Source: Magicicada septendecula (Eukaryota; Arthropoda; Insecta; Hemiptera; Cicadidae). From it: a stretch of DNA of 64,000 bases. Below the pieces are notes generated by a model, which made no database searches, was not told where the DNA came from, and saw only the letters and a list, made by a program, of their open reading frames with translations. Shown in pieces: positions 22,546 to 32,508 of this stretch. The stretch spans positions 381,691,910 to 381,755,909 of the forward strand of contig CM068372.1 in NCBI GenBank assembly GCA_034769895.1, read 5' to 3'. Made by a program: the position numbers and the translations under genes. Numbering within the stretch: the first letter of the stretch is position 1; each line of letters begins with the position of its first letter.

Positions 22546-23830
22546 ACAAACTACTTCTTTGTTGCCGATAACGTAATACACACATAAAAAATTAAATCCT
22601 TCCCCGTCAACTATCATATTCATTTACAGATAATTACCCCCTCCCCCTTCAAATACCCTGTTCATTTATATATATTTCATCTACCTTTCTACAGTGGATT
22701 ATTATGACCTTCTTTTCAGGATACTTTGTTTTTCAAAATTAAATACTTTACACTTGTCAAAACATAAAACGTTGCAGGTAAACTACCCCTTTCCCTTAAC
22801 CGATCTTCACCAAAATCAATAGGCCTTGAGTCCTCTACAACTCGGGCATATATGAAAAAATTATTTGATTCTCTTTGAATCTGCGGCTGTTATCATTCGC
22901 CATAGAAAAGATTCTACACACAGACACACAGAGAGAGACACACACACAAACAGACAGACACTTTTTGGAAAATGACTTTTCTTCATGTTTGAGGGTAGTA
23001 CAATCAGTCAGCCCTTATCTCAAACATAATTTTTTCGCTATCAACATACTTCCATTTCCTTTACGGAACATGTGTGATGCAATGTAAAATGCGTGATGCA
23101 ATTTCTGGCCAGAGGCATTGGAAAGGATCACTAAATATAGCAGCGAGACTCTGTGGTTATTCACTTTATAGGCCTATTAGAGAATACCACACCCTTATAC
23201 ACAGACAGGCATAACGTTTTCTTTTAACTGAATCGTAAAGTAGAGAATTCAAAACAACATCAAAGCCGAATAATTCATTCAAGTTGTCGTAAAATCAGTT
23301 TACAGTTTTTCTCAACAGTATGCTATAAATCAAGTTAGAGAAGTATTCAGAGTCTACGTTTTGCAGCTGACGTGAAGACAATGGTCAATATTAAAGTCAT
23401 GTGATGTCAGACCCTTGACCGCGAAGGAGTGTGGACTCTGCAACGCCACCGACCAAACCGTTATGAATCATTCATATGTAACATTCAGACTGTTACGGAA
23501 AGGGTACCACTGCGTTGTATAAACTTAGGAGGCTAAAACACGCGCGCGCGCGCTCTCAACCGCATGCCACCATTTTTATAGACTACAAAGTCGCTGTTTC
23601 AACGGTGAAGAAAATGTAAACAACTGCTTCATCAATTTACGATCGAAAGATGTGGGTACGATACATCATGTGGGCAAAGAATATGGAAAATATTTCAGTA
23701 TTAAGTCGATGCGAAAACCATACTAAAGGCAATCTTCTATTGTGATGTATTCATTATTAATAACATAAAGATACGTTTTGTATGTTCATAACCTAAGTAT
23801 ATGATTTATAATAAAGTTTTAATTACTCTC
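22546..23830. other. Unassigned spacer
   Basis: AT-rich DNA with a short CACACA/GAGA patch (22915-22965) and a CG repeat (23541-23552). No gene recognised. Confidence 0.5.
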
Positions 23831-23837
23831 ATTCTTA

Positions 23838-23895
23838 ATTTTCATCGATTTCGGTCTTAGAGCATCGTCAGGTTATATACACTGTGCACTCGCAG
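23838..23895 (-). ncRNA. Hammerhead-like repeat tail (degenerate)
   Basis: On the minus strand CTGACGA (23871-23865) is followed by TGCTCTAAGACC and GAAA (23852-23849). CTGACGA fits the CTGANGA core exactly, but stem II is weak and no clear cleavage-site triplet lies in the expected place. Listed as a degenerate relative of the other copies. Confidence 0.3.
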
Positions 23896-24355
23896 TTACA
23901 ATATTGTAAAACAGTTACTATTTACAAAAAAACGAATCAGTAAAAAACACTGATTAAAGATCGTGAAATGTACATTTGTGTTCAAAGTTTCTCGAGAAGT
24001 GTCTACGTTTTGTAGAATGTGAGTAAGTTAATTAAACTTTGTTATATATCATATGTATGGTATCTTTAGGTTATGAGCTATGAATACACCACAATAGAAC
24101 ACTGAGATTATAGGTACCATTAGTAAGCGTTAAGTGTGTGTATATTATAAATATATCACAGTATCATCAGACTAAAGCCACTCTGGCGAATTTAAAAAGG
24201 GAAGCAAAACGGAAAGGTTTCCGGGTTAACGAAAATAAATCAAAATACACGTAATTATAACTAGACACCGGTTTAAAGAAAACACAAAAATAAACCAGTT
24301 TCTGTCTGGTTACGCGAACAAATTGTTCTGTCTACGTTTGACTAGACGAACTGTA
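23896..24355. other. Unassigned spacer
   Basis: AT-rich DNA. No gene or nameable repeat seen. Confidence 0.5.
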
Positions 24356-24359
24356 TTCA

Positions 24360-24760
24360 TCGTCATTATCTGCAGTTAGGATTAAACTAAGTATGGTTTG
24401 TTCCGGTCTCAGGGAGATCATAGACTAGAGCTGCTCACTCCAACGCTTCTTCGGACGCCCCATACATCTCCGTACTTTCGGCTTGTAATTCCATAGTCGT
24501 TTAGGGATGCGGCAGTCGTACATAAAGTCAAGTTCTTCCAACCACTTTAGCCGATATCGGGGGGGATTCTATCAAGTATATACTCATAACATGCAGCTCC
24601 TGCTGTACATAGACATTTCTTTTGCGATCTTGAAAAGTATGTCCAGCCGCGTGCCTGAGGAATCTCGTTTCGGCCGCTTGAATACGACTGGCCACACAGA
24701 AGTGTGGGATGGCCGTCTCCTAGTTGAACTTCAGGTGTGTTTCTTTACTCGTTGATTTTA
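24360..24760 (-). mobile_element. RTE-like LINE 3' fragment
   Basis: The minus strand encodes DCRIPKRLWNYKPKVRRCMG and RPKKRWSEQL, the standard basic end of the RT C-terminal region, and finishes with GATAATGACGATGAATACAG, a degenerate GAT tail. Sequence to 24760 may be more of the same copy but is too decayed to place. Confidence 0.65.
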
Positions 24761-24886
24761 CAGTTCTCCTGACCACATTTGTGAAGCTAGTCCGAGTATT
24801 TGATAGCCGACTCGTATGTAACGTGCTTTTTTTAACGCTATTGGACCTAATAATTCTCTTGTTATTATGACAATTGTTATTTCTCT

Positions 24887-25997
24887 TCGGTGAAAGCATG
24901 TACCTACTTCTGCGCAACCCCAGTAGTAACGTGAGCGCGTGTAATATTCGGTGAAAGCATGTACCTACATCCTGCGCAACCCCAGTAGTAACGTGAGCGC
25001 GTGTAATATTCGGTGAAAGCATGTACCTACATCCTGCGCAACCCCAGTAGTAACGTGAGCGCGTGTAATATTCGGTGAAAGCATGTACCTACTTCTGCGC
25101 AACCCCAGTAGTAACGTGAGCGCGTGTAATATTCGGTGAAAGCATGTACCTACATCCTGCGCAACCCCAGTAGTAACGTGAGCGCGTGTAATATTCGGTG
25201 ATAGCATGTACCTACATCCTGCGCAACCCCAGTAGTAACGTGAGCGCGTGTAATATTCGGTGAAAGCATGTACCTACTTCCTGCGCAACCCCAGTAGTAA
25301 CGTGAGCGTGTGTAATATTCGGTGAAAGCATGTACCTACTTCTGCGCAACCCCAGTAGTAACGTGAGCGCGTGTAATATTCGGTGAAAGCATGTACCTAC
25401 ATCCTGCGCAACCCCAGTAGTAACGTGAGCGCGTGTAATATTCGGTGAAAGCATGTACCTACTTCCTGCGCAACCCCAGTAGTAACATGAGCGCGTGTAA
25501 TATTCGGTGAAAGCATGTACCTACATCCTGCGCAACCCCAGTAGTAACGTTGAGCGCGTGTAATATTCGGTGAAAGCATGTACCTACTTCTGCGCAACCC
25601 CAGTAGTAACGTGAGCTCGTGTAATATTCGGTGAAAGCATGTACCTACATCCTGCGCAACCCCAGTAGTAACGTGAGCGCGTGTAATATTCGGTGAAAGC
25701 ATGTACCTACTTCTGCGCAACCCCAGTAGTAACGTGAGTGCGTGTAATATTCGGTGAAAGCATGTACCTACATCCTGCGCAACCCCAGTAGTAACGTGAG
25801 CGCGTGTAATATTCGGTGAAAGCATGTACCTATTTCCTGCTCAACCCCAGTAGTAACGTGAGCGCGTGTAATATTCGAGCTTGTACATACTTCCTGCGCA
25901 ACCCCAGTAGTAACGTTGAGCGCGTGTAATATTCGGTGAAAGCATGTACCTACTTCCTGCGCAACCCCAGTAGTAACGTGAGCGCGTGTAATATTCG
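24887..25997. repeat. Minisatellite, 61/62-bp unit, about 18 copies
   Basis: Units read TCGGTGAAAGCATGTACCTA, then CATCCTGCGCAACC or CTTCTGCGCAACC, then CCAGTAGTAACGTGAGCGCG and TGTAATAT. Two versions, 62 bp (CATCC) and 61 bp (CTTC), partly alternate. One 61-plus-62 pair is 123 bp, a multiple of three, which keeps a minus-strand frame open over several units and creates false proteins of 80 to 142 residues. One unit near 25865 is shortened. The last unit ends at ATATTCGA. Confidence 0.95.
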
Positions 25998-26039
25998 ATT
26001 ATCGTTGAAACGTTTTAGACATACGTCCGAAGAAAAAGT

Positions 26040-26388
26040 TTTAAATGTTAAAAGACGTAATAGATAACATTAGAGGATTTAATCACAACGACTAATTAGA
26101 AAGTAAAGTTCATAAAAATAAATGTTTCCAACTAACTTCAGCGAGGAAAGCAAAACTTTCGTAGAATTAAAAACAACAAAAAACAGACACACACACATAG
26201 ACAAAGAAAAACGGAAAGAAAGGCGGCGGGCGTACGCGAAACGCCGCTTCACTGTTAATAATAGTAAATTCTAATTAAGGGTTAATTAAAAGGTGGGGAG
26301 TGTTACACACCGCCAGGTTTTTGTGTGAGTGAGTGTGCAAAAGGGTGTTGCGTTATTGATCCTCCGGCCGGCGGCGTGGTGTGGATCG

Positions 26389-26390
<2 letters not shown>
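26040..26390. promoter_or_regulatory. Candidate regulatory DNA
   Basis: Non-repetitive sequence with GGCGGCGGGCGTACGCGAAA, then CTAATTAAGGGTTAATTAAA (homeodomain-type cores) and a GC-rich GGCCGGCGGCG before the CT tract. It resembles unique non-coding DNA, but nothing here proves a function. Confidence 0.25.

Positions 26391-26465
<75 letters not shown>
26391..26465. repeat. (CT)n microsatellite
   Basis: About 37 CT units followed by a C-rich stretch. It generates false Ser-Leu and Arg-Glu frames. Confidence 0.95.
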
Positions 26466-26469
<4 letters not shown>

Positions 26470-26925
26470 CCCCCGCCCAGCCCCACAACACCGCCACCCA
26501 CCCCCCGTCTGGCCGAGTGAGTGGAAGACATTCAGGCAGGCAGGCGGCAATTATTGGAGGGTAGTAGTGGTAGTATAACCTTTCGCTGTGACACGCAAGA
26601 TTAAACCAACCCCCGTACGCCCACTCCCTCACTATTACGTTGGCTACTAGTCAGTCACCGTTAAACAAAACAGAAACAAACCTGAACAAAGGTGTAGGCC
26701 TATACAGAATGTTCCCAAAAGATGGAACCAAACTTTGCGAAATTATTCTAATCATATAAAATGTTTTTGACGCAATTCGATGTAGTAAGTAATTGTAGCA
26801 TATTTTATATGTTTTGTCTGTGTGATGGGAAAGCCATTACATTACGAGGTTTCATTAAAAAGTTCATGAAATTCTTGTTTATTTTGAAAATTATGATTCA
26901 TTCATTCATTATGATTCATTTTGTT

Positions 26926-27190
26926 CATTCTTCGACAATTATACTGCCCCCTTCCCAAAGTAGTCTCAGTCTTATGTAACACGATTAAGCCAGCCGTTTT
27001 GCAGACTTCAAAATATTTCAAGCGTGCACTTTTTGGTACAGACTTGAGCTCGATTAGCGATTTTCGTTTTACGTCTTCAACGGTCGCGAAACGTTATCCT
27101 TACGTGGAAATTATCACTATTGAGATGAGGAAAAATCACATTGGGACACATTTGGTGAATACGGCAGTTATCGTGTCAACATTATGACGT
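26926..27190 (-). pseudogene. Mariner-like transposase remnant, copy 1
   Basis: The minus strand encodes the end of a mariner-type transposase: a decayed PYSP-D...-like lead, then RFATVEDVKRKSLIELKSV and KYFEVCKTAG. In mariner proteins this stretch follows the last catalytic Asp. The frame is broken at several places and the front part of the gene is missing. Two other copies of the same stretch lie at 27415-27690 and, inverted, at 53040-53525. Confidence 0.65.
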
Positions 27191-27414
27191 TTTCTATTGT
27201 CTAACCTTGAAAAATTCTTAACAAGCAATGACGCGCGCCCAGGTGCTCTACCGGGCTGTAATTTTTATAAATTATTTTTCATAATCTGGCCGCTTTCTAC
27301 GAATAACTCCATACAAATGGCGTAAAATGTCGGAATAGTAGGCCTACTCTTTATTTACCAGTGCGGATAGCGATGAAATTTCGTGGAATACAAAAAAAAA
27401 TAATCTTCATCGAC
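27191..27414 (-). mobile_element. Mariner-like element body, decayed
   Basis: It matches the reverse complement of 53150-53350: GGCGTAAAATGTCNGAATAG, CTCTTTATTTACCA, GCGATGAAATTTNGTGGAA. This links the two transposase-end copies around it to a single repeat family. Confidence 0.5.
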
Positions 27415-27690
27415 ATTTATACTACCCCCATTCAGCGACACATATACTGCCCCCATTCATCAACTCCCCCATTCAGCGACACTTATACTGCCCCCTTCAA
27501 AGTAGTCTCAGTCGAATGTAACACAATTAAACCAGCCGTTTTGGAGACTTCAAAATATTTCAAGCACGCACGTTATACCTTGAGCTCGCATAGCGATTTT
27601 CGTTTTACGTCTTCAACGGTCGCGAAACGTGTGGTCCATACGTCACGTGGCAAAAACGAATTTTTTGATAACTTCTGTGCTTAAGGATTT
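27415..27690 (-). pseudogene. Mariner-like transposase remnant, copy 2
   Basis: Same transposase end as copy 1 (CGCGAAACG, TTCAACGGTCGCGAAACG, ACTTCAAAATATTTCAAGCN). It is preceded on the left by an imperfect tandem array of about 27-30 bp (ATACTGCCCCCATTCANCGA), also seen in inverted form at 53060-53130. The frame is broken. Copies 1 and 2 lie in tandem about 530 bp apart. Confidence 0.6.
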
Positions 27691-27852
27691 TGACAAGTTC
27701 CGGCACATTGATTCATCACAATTTTAAACGGTTGCATCGCGCGTATATTGTACCGTTTGTGTTGTACTATTAGATTTTGTAAAATACGATTATCCCTATA
27801 TTAGTTTAAAATTGTTTTCATCAAATAATGGCAAAAAGATAGTAAAATATAA

Positions 27853-28357
27853 TGTTACGACGGTCTACTGATCGTCGTATGGTACAATGGAAAACAAAAT
27901 ACAAGACACCAATTAAGTCACTAATCACCAGCTTTAATTATCACAATTAATACTTTGTAATCAACGAGATAGTCTCTTACGACAATACAAGTTAAAATTG
28001 TCCACACGCAATAATAATGTCAACTACAAAGAATTCCGCACTAATTAGAACACAACACTTCGCTACAATACTTCTACAAACTCTCGATTCGCACTAAAGA
28101 AATCGCTCAACACCACAGAACTCATAAGCAGGCTGCTATGGCATTTTATAGGTAGCGCACGCCTTCTAGAAAAATCTTCCATCCTCAATGTGCACGCCAC
28201 TTAATGCTGGCGCTAATGAGTATCTTAAGTGGCCTCTTGAAGAATCTAGAACAAACGTGAACGCGGGCTTGACTGAGGCAACACATGCCACAGTAGCCGC
28301 GGGACGGGTCGGGGACGTTCTCGGCTATTCTACGCGGTTCGATACGATGTCGTTACA
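27853..28357 (-). mobile_element. Probable solo LTR, 505 bp
   Basis: On the minus strand it starts TGTAACGACATCGTATCG and ends CGTCGTAACA. The short inverted ends (TGTAACGAC / GTCGTAACA) are typical of LTRs. A TATA-like CTATAAAATGCC lies at 28151-28140 on the minus strand, as expected for an LTR promoter. No primer-binding site, gag or second copy is seen. Flanks TATAA and GTAAC do not form a perfect duplication. The family is gypsy- or Pao-like, undecided. Confidence 0.55.
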
Positions 28358-28642
28358 GTAACTAAAATGCAACATTTTAGGTTATCCCACCACTGCAGAA
28401 AATTATCCAATTAAATTTTATACAAAATTTAACCGTATAAAATTGGAACACTTCACTTGTACTCCAAAATATGGCCGTTTGTAAATTTAAAGTAAATTTA
28501 AAAGGGTTTTCCATCACCGTCTGGTTCCTGTGGGCAAAAAAAAGTACTTTTCGGCTTGGTCCCTCTCTACCTGCTAAATTATTTCATAGGTTCAATTTAG
28601 TTCTTTAAGAGGAAAACTAAATTAAAAGTAGTAGGGATTTCC

Positions 28643-28653
28643 TCACACACACA

Positions 28654-28684
<31 letters not shown>

Positions 28685-28685
28685 G
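28643..28685. repeat. (CA)n(CG)n microsatellite
   Basis: About 14 CA units pass directly into about 8 CG units, just upstream of the Tigger-like element. Confidence 0.95.
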
Positions 28686-28690
28686 GTATA

Positions 28691-29619
28691 CAGTACACCC
28701 TCTGTAATCCGGCACTGCGATAGTCCGGCCCCTCCAGTAGTCCGGCGTTTTCAGGCAGGTACTGACAATGTGGAGGGGGAAACAAGTCGCTGACCATACA
28801 CGTCAGTTTCATCATTAGTCCCTCGCTGTGTACAGTTCCGTTCATTTAGAGTTTTTATTTTCTTGCAGTAATTATTTTCTGTGTTTACGTAATTTAAAAT
28901 CCTGAGTGCAAAAGAAAACATAAAATATTAACACTACTTTAGAAAAACGAGATTGACGGCAACATAGATGCTGAAGTTCACGAGTTGCGAGATACATTCG
29001 CTGAAAAACTGCTAGACGAAACAGACGATTTGACAACAGACGATGTAAACAAGTGGCTGGCGAGTGACGAAGATGAAAAAAAAACAGTCGACGAAATAGT
29101 CGACGTGATGACCAGTTAAGAGGAGGAGGAGGACCAAGAGGGAGAAGCAGCGTCAGCTGTTCATACTGGAAGGAGGCCATGATATGGTAGTGGGCGCCTT
29201 CACAATTTCTATTAAATGGGCAGAAGAAAATGGCGTATCTGCTTGTGAAGGTCTCGTGTTGAAAAACGTTAAAAGTGTCGTTTCAAGCCAAGAAACAAAA
29301 AAAATTTTGCCTTTTTCATTCCAATGGAATAATACTGTACATTCCTCTGCGAGTTGCATTGTTTCCTACGTTTGACTAAATTATAAACATAAAACTAATA
29401 TGAATAATTTGAAGAAAAATAGAAGATAATTTACTATATTATTAATCTGCTGTAATATGTTTTAATCAGCTGCAAGTTTTTCCATGTTTTACCATTATGA
29501 ACAATATACGCTACTTTTTGTCATTTAAATGCGTTTTTATAACCTTCCGTTAATGTGACATTTCCACTGATCCAGCACTACCCTGGTCTGATATCTGCCG
29601 GATTAGTGAGAGTGTACTG
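28691..29619 (+). mobile_element. Tigger/pogo-like DNA transposon, internally deleted
   Basis: The left end CAGTACACCCTCTGTAATCC and the right end (reverse complement CAGTACACTCTCACTAATCC) are inverted repeats, flanked by TA on both sides (28689-28690 and 29620-29621), the target duplication of Tc1/mariner/pogo elements. Inside, about 28955-29120 encodes an acidic stretch (LLDETDDLTTDDVNKWLASD, then TVDEIVDVMT), like the C-terminal end of Tigger transposases. The DDE core and DNA-binding domain are missing and the frame ends in stops, so this is a non-autonomous remnant of 929 bp. Confidence 0.85.
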
Positions 29620-29749
29620 TAAACCCCTATATATCTCGGGGTCGGGAGAGGAAAATCATAAACATTTTCCCCACAAAACTCTCCTATATAGTTAGTTTTT
29701 AAATTGTGCGTAAAGACCATCTGGCTCACTAGACAGACTGACAGACAGA

Positions 29750-29970
29750 CTTATGAAGTGGTTCCGTGGCTCGCTTAGTCATGGACCCGTAGGAGCTTAA
29801 AGGCGATCTGGTATGGTCGAGGGGATGGGGTGCCCGTAGCCGACGTCCACGGAAAGAAAGATCCTGAAGGAAATCTTGAGGCCCGGTCAAAGAAAACGAT
29901 GGATGAGTACAGAAGGCGGCACAACCGCAACATACTCACATGTGTGGAAAAGATCATCATCATCTTCTTA
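29750..29970 (+). mobile_element. RTE-like LINE 3' fragment
   Basis: The plus strand encodes a basic end of an RT C-terminus (GRPRKERS-like CACGGAAAGAAAGATCC, then ARSKKTMDEYRRRHNRN in a neighbouring frame). It ends in AAAAGATCATCATCATCTTC, a GATCATC tail. It runs into an oppositely oriented LINE end that starts in the same tail. Confidence 0.65.
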
Positions 29971-30330
29971 ACGGTTTTAGGATTTAGGGGCCTGTTCCTA
30001 TTCTATAGTCCACCTTTTCGTAGGTCTACCATCGTTTTTTCTGCCTCTAGGGTTGTAATCTTTCTCCATCATCGGTATTCTTTCTTCCATTCTATTGATG
30101 TGTTTAATCCATTTTCTTCTGTTAATCCTTTCATTAACTGCAAAAATATCTAAATGACTTCTTATCTCTTCATTTCTTATATGATCTCGTCTATTACACC
30201 TTTTAACTGATCTCAGAAATTTCATTTCTGCTGTTTGTATCTTCTGCTCATCTTTTTTTCTTTATGACCCAAGTTTCAGAACCATACAGTAGTGTAGGTA
30301 TGCCATTGTTCTGGAAAAGGTTACGGATAT
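29955..30330 (-). mobile_element. RTE-like LINE 3' fragment
   Basis: The minus strand encodes EMKFLRSVKRCNRRDHIRNE, then IRSHLDIFAVNERINRRKW, KHINRMEERIPMMEKDYNPR and GRPTKRW, a well-kept RT C-terminal end, with YGSET-like sequence upstream (30270-30300). The tail is the ATGATGATGATC shared with the plus-strand copy to the left. Confidence 0.8.
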
Positions 30331-30939
30331 AGTAGTGTGGAAAAATAACGGATACATTTCGGGAAAGAAGGAGTATTTTCAATGGTCACACATAACACGA
30401 AGGAGCTCAGAGAGATTAACTGACCGGATCTTTGCGTACCGGAAAAGACGAAGCTGAGAACTGGCAAGACGTGACAGGAAGCGCTCCGAAAACGAATTCA
30501 GGAATACTGGACAAAATTTAAAGCTCGCCGAAGAAAACAGTTGAATTAAAGTGGCGAACAGCTGACCGAAATGGAAATTGAAAGACATTGTGACATTTGT
30601 AATACCGATAAAATAATCATGATATTTGCTAACATGTGTTGTAATTAAAAAAAAAATGCTGTCGACAAGTGTGTGCTTGTGGGAAGAAAAACATAGGTGT
30701 CAATAAGAAGAAGAAGAAGAAGAAATATTATAAATAAAACTGTTGACATTGTTGTAAGTGGACGGCGCGGTATGTTGTTATCCACCCTTGTCGGTCACGG
30801 ACTGGAGAGCAGAAGTAACCAACCGCCACCCTTCTGTCTGTCAACCCTTATTCCTAATCTTATCTGGTACTTATCGCACGCGCTCACGCACACACACGGG
30901 TTTCCGACCTGAGAACCAATATTTAGTTAGCTCCAACAT
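30331..30939. other. Unassigned spacer
   Basis: No gene recognised. It has an AAGAAGAAGAAG stretch at 30708-30723, possibly a decayed LINE tail. Confidence 0.45.
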
Positions 30940-30945
30940 ACTGTC

Positions 30946-30965
30946 TATATATATATATATATATA
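30946..30965. repeat. (TA)n microsatellite
   Basis: Ten TA units. Confidence 0.9.
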
Positions 30966-31499
30966 GATCTGTCGGGCGGCTTTCTGATTCTGACCAGGTT
31001 TTGCTTCCTCTTAATAGCGTTATCGTCCGTGTGTCCCTCATCCTGCTTCTCCGCCTGTTTTACTTTCTCACTGTCACGGCCTCGGCGTTATCGAACATTA
31101 CCTCGTTTCCTTTTCGGTCTCCCCGCTCACTTTACAAAATAAATTTTAGTTTCTTATATCATAAAGGGTTCCGTTGCAGCGGATTTTTGATTCAGCTTTT
31201 TGTATACATCAAACGTTAATTTTCACTACTATAGTTTGAATATGATTTTTCAGAATTTCATTCTGTTTTCTTTTTGTTACAGGTGAGTTGCAGTTTGTTG
31301 TAGAGAAGTAGTGTTACCTTTCTGTGTACGACAACACGCTTTGGTGAGTAAGTAACAAGACTAGCAAGTTACGTTGGCCCTTTCCTCTGACCGCTTCCAT
31401 TTTGCCCGCAGCTAACCGCTATTGTGTACGTAGCATTTTTATTATAAGCGAAATAATAATTATAATAATTACTATATTTTTGGATAATAAAAGTATACG
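30966..31499. other. Unassigned spacer
   Basis: Mixed composition; part of a 153-residue open frame (30758-31219) without recognisable domain, likely chance. A GGTGAGT at 31283 could be a splice donor but nothing supports an exon. Confidence 0.4.
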
Positions 31500-32105
31500 A
31501 GCAGGTGTCACATTTCCGCTATCTTGGCTGTAACACCACTTGTGATGTGGATTGTGATGTTGCTCATAAGTTGGCTAAGTTTCAGTCAGTGTGTGGCACA
31601 ACTCGTCGAGTGTCATCGAAGAAAACAAGAAAAGATACTCGACTCACATTATGGCTCTGCCGCAAGGGTCAGTGTGTGGTCCTGAAACTTGGTTTCCCGG
31701 CGAAAAACATCTGAGCAGGATACAGCCCCATCATCGGAGATGAGATTCTTAAGATCCGTTAAATCCGTTAAATTTCCAAGGTTTCAGAATTTTAATATCC
31801 ACGATCGTATTGGACAGAACAAAGAGTGATGGATTGGTCATCTGAGTAGAATGCCAGATGGCAGGTTGCCTATGGGAGTTTGGCAATACAACAAGCCTGT
31901 TGGACAACGAAGTATAGCCTACATACGAAGACCTGGGAAGCGTTGGTGAAGTGAATATATTCCTTTGGGACCGAATATATTCGCCTTTAGGTTGATTCGC
32001 CTAGTCCCTGATTCGCCTGTTAGAAGAAGAAGGAGAAGGAGGAGGAGGCGAAGAAGAAGAAGAAGAAGATGATGATGATGATGATGAAGAAGAAAGAGAA
32101 AAAGA
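31500..32105 (+). mobile_element. RTE-like LINE 3' end
   Basis: The plus strand begins in the RT C-terminal region with VSHFRYLGCNTTCDVDCDV, HKLAKFQSVCGTTRRVSSKK and TRKDTRLTLW, and continues in changing frames to the basic end (LRSVKG-like, WSSE, GQRS). It finishes in a long GAAGAAGAAG then GATGATGATGATGATGATGA tail at 32047-32100. This is the longest 3' end of its kind on the plus strand. It is 5' truncated and contains several frameshifts and stops. Confidence 0.8.
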
Positions 32106-32504
32106 AGAAGATGTCAGTATCATTAAAAATACAAGTAAACATAATCTCGCCACATTTTATATATCAATCTCGCCAAGCCTATATATAGACAGCGTTTTCG
32201 TTGTGACTACGTTTAGACACTGACGCGAATTTCTAGCTTTTATTTTTTTACAGTTTGACGTCACGCGTTTCATTCAGTATTGTTGTAGTACTGTCGTCAT
32301 CGTTGATCTTATCCATTGTCTAAACTACAATTCTCGTAACTTTTTTTTTTTACGGAACCTGGATTCTGAAAAATTTGGCGTGCGGTGCGGATTTTGTTTG
32401 CCTCGGGAAAAATACCGCTTTCAAGAGAGAAAAAAAATAATTCCTGGAAGTTGTTCGCGTTTGTTTCCCCCGCCACGCCACAAAATCATGCAAAAATTGA
32501 ATCA
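32106..32504. other. Unassigned spacer
   Basis: Mixed-composition DNA up to the ATAT target duplication (32505-32508) of the 14.9-kb element. No gene recognised. Confidence 0.5.
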
Positions 32505-32508
32505 ATAT

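Noticed and set aside
25397-25825. Minus-strand open frame of 142 codons with repeating CFHRILHALTLLLGLRR
   Set aside because: It arises from the 61/62-bp minisatellite; the frame stays open only because two units sum to 123 bp.
24887-25997. CRISPR-like array
   Set aside because: Units are contiguous without unique spacers, and the sequence context is eukaryotic.
30758-31219. 153-codon plus-strand frame as a host gene
   Set aside because: It crosses a TA microsatellite, has no recognisable domain and no matching splice or start context.
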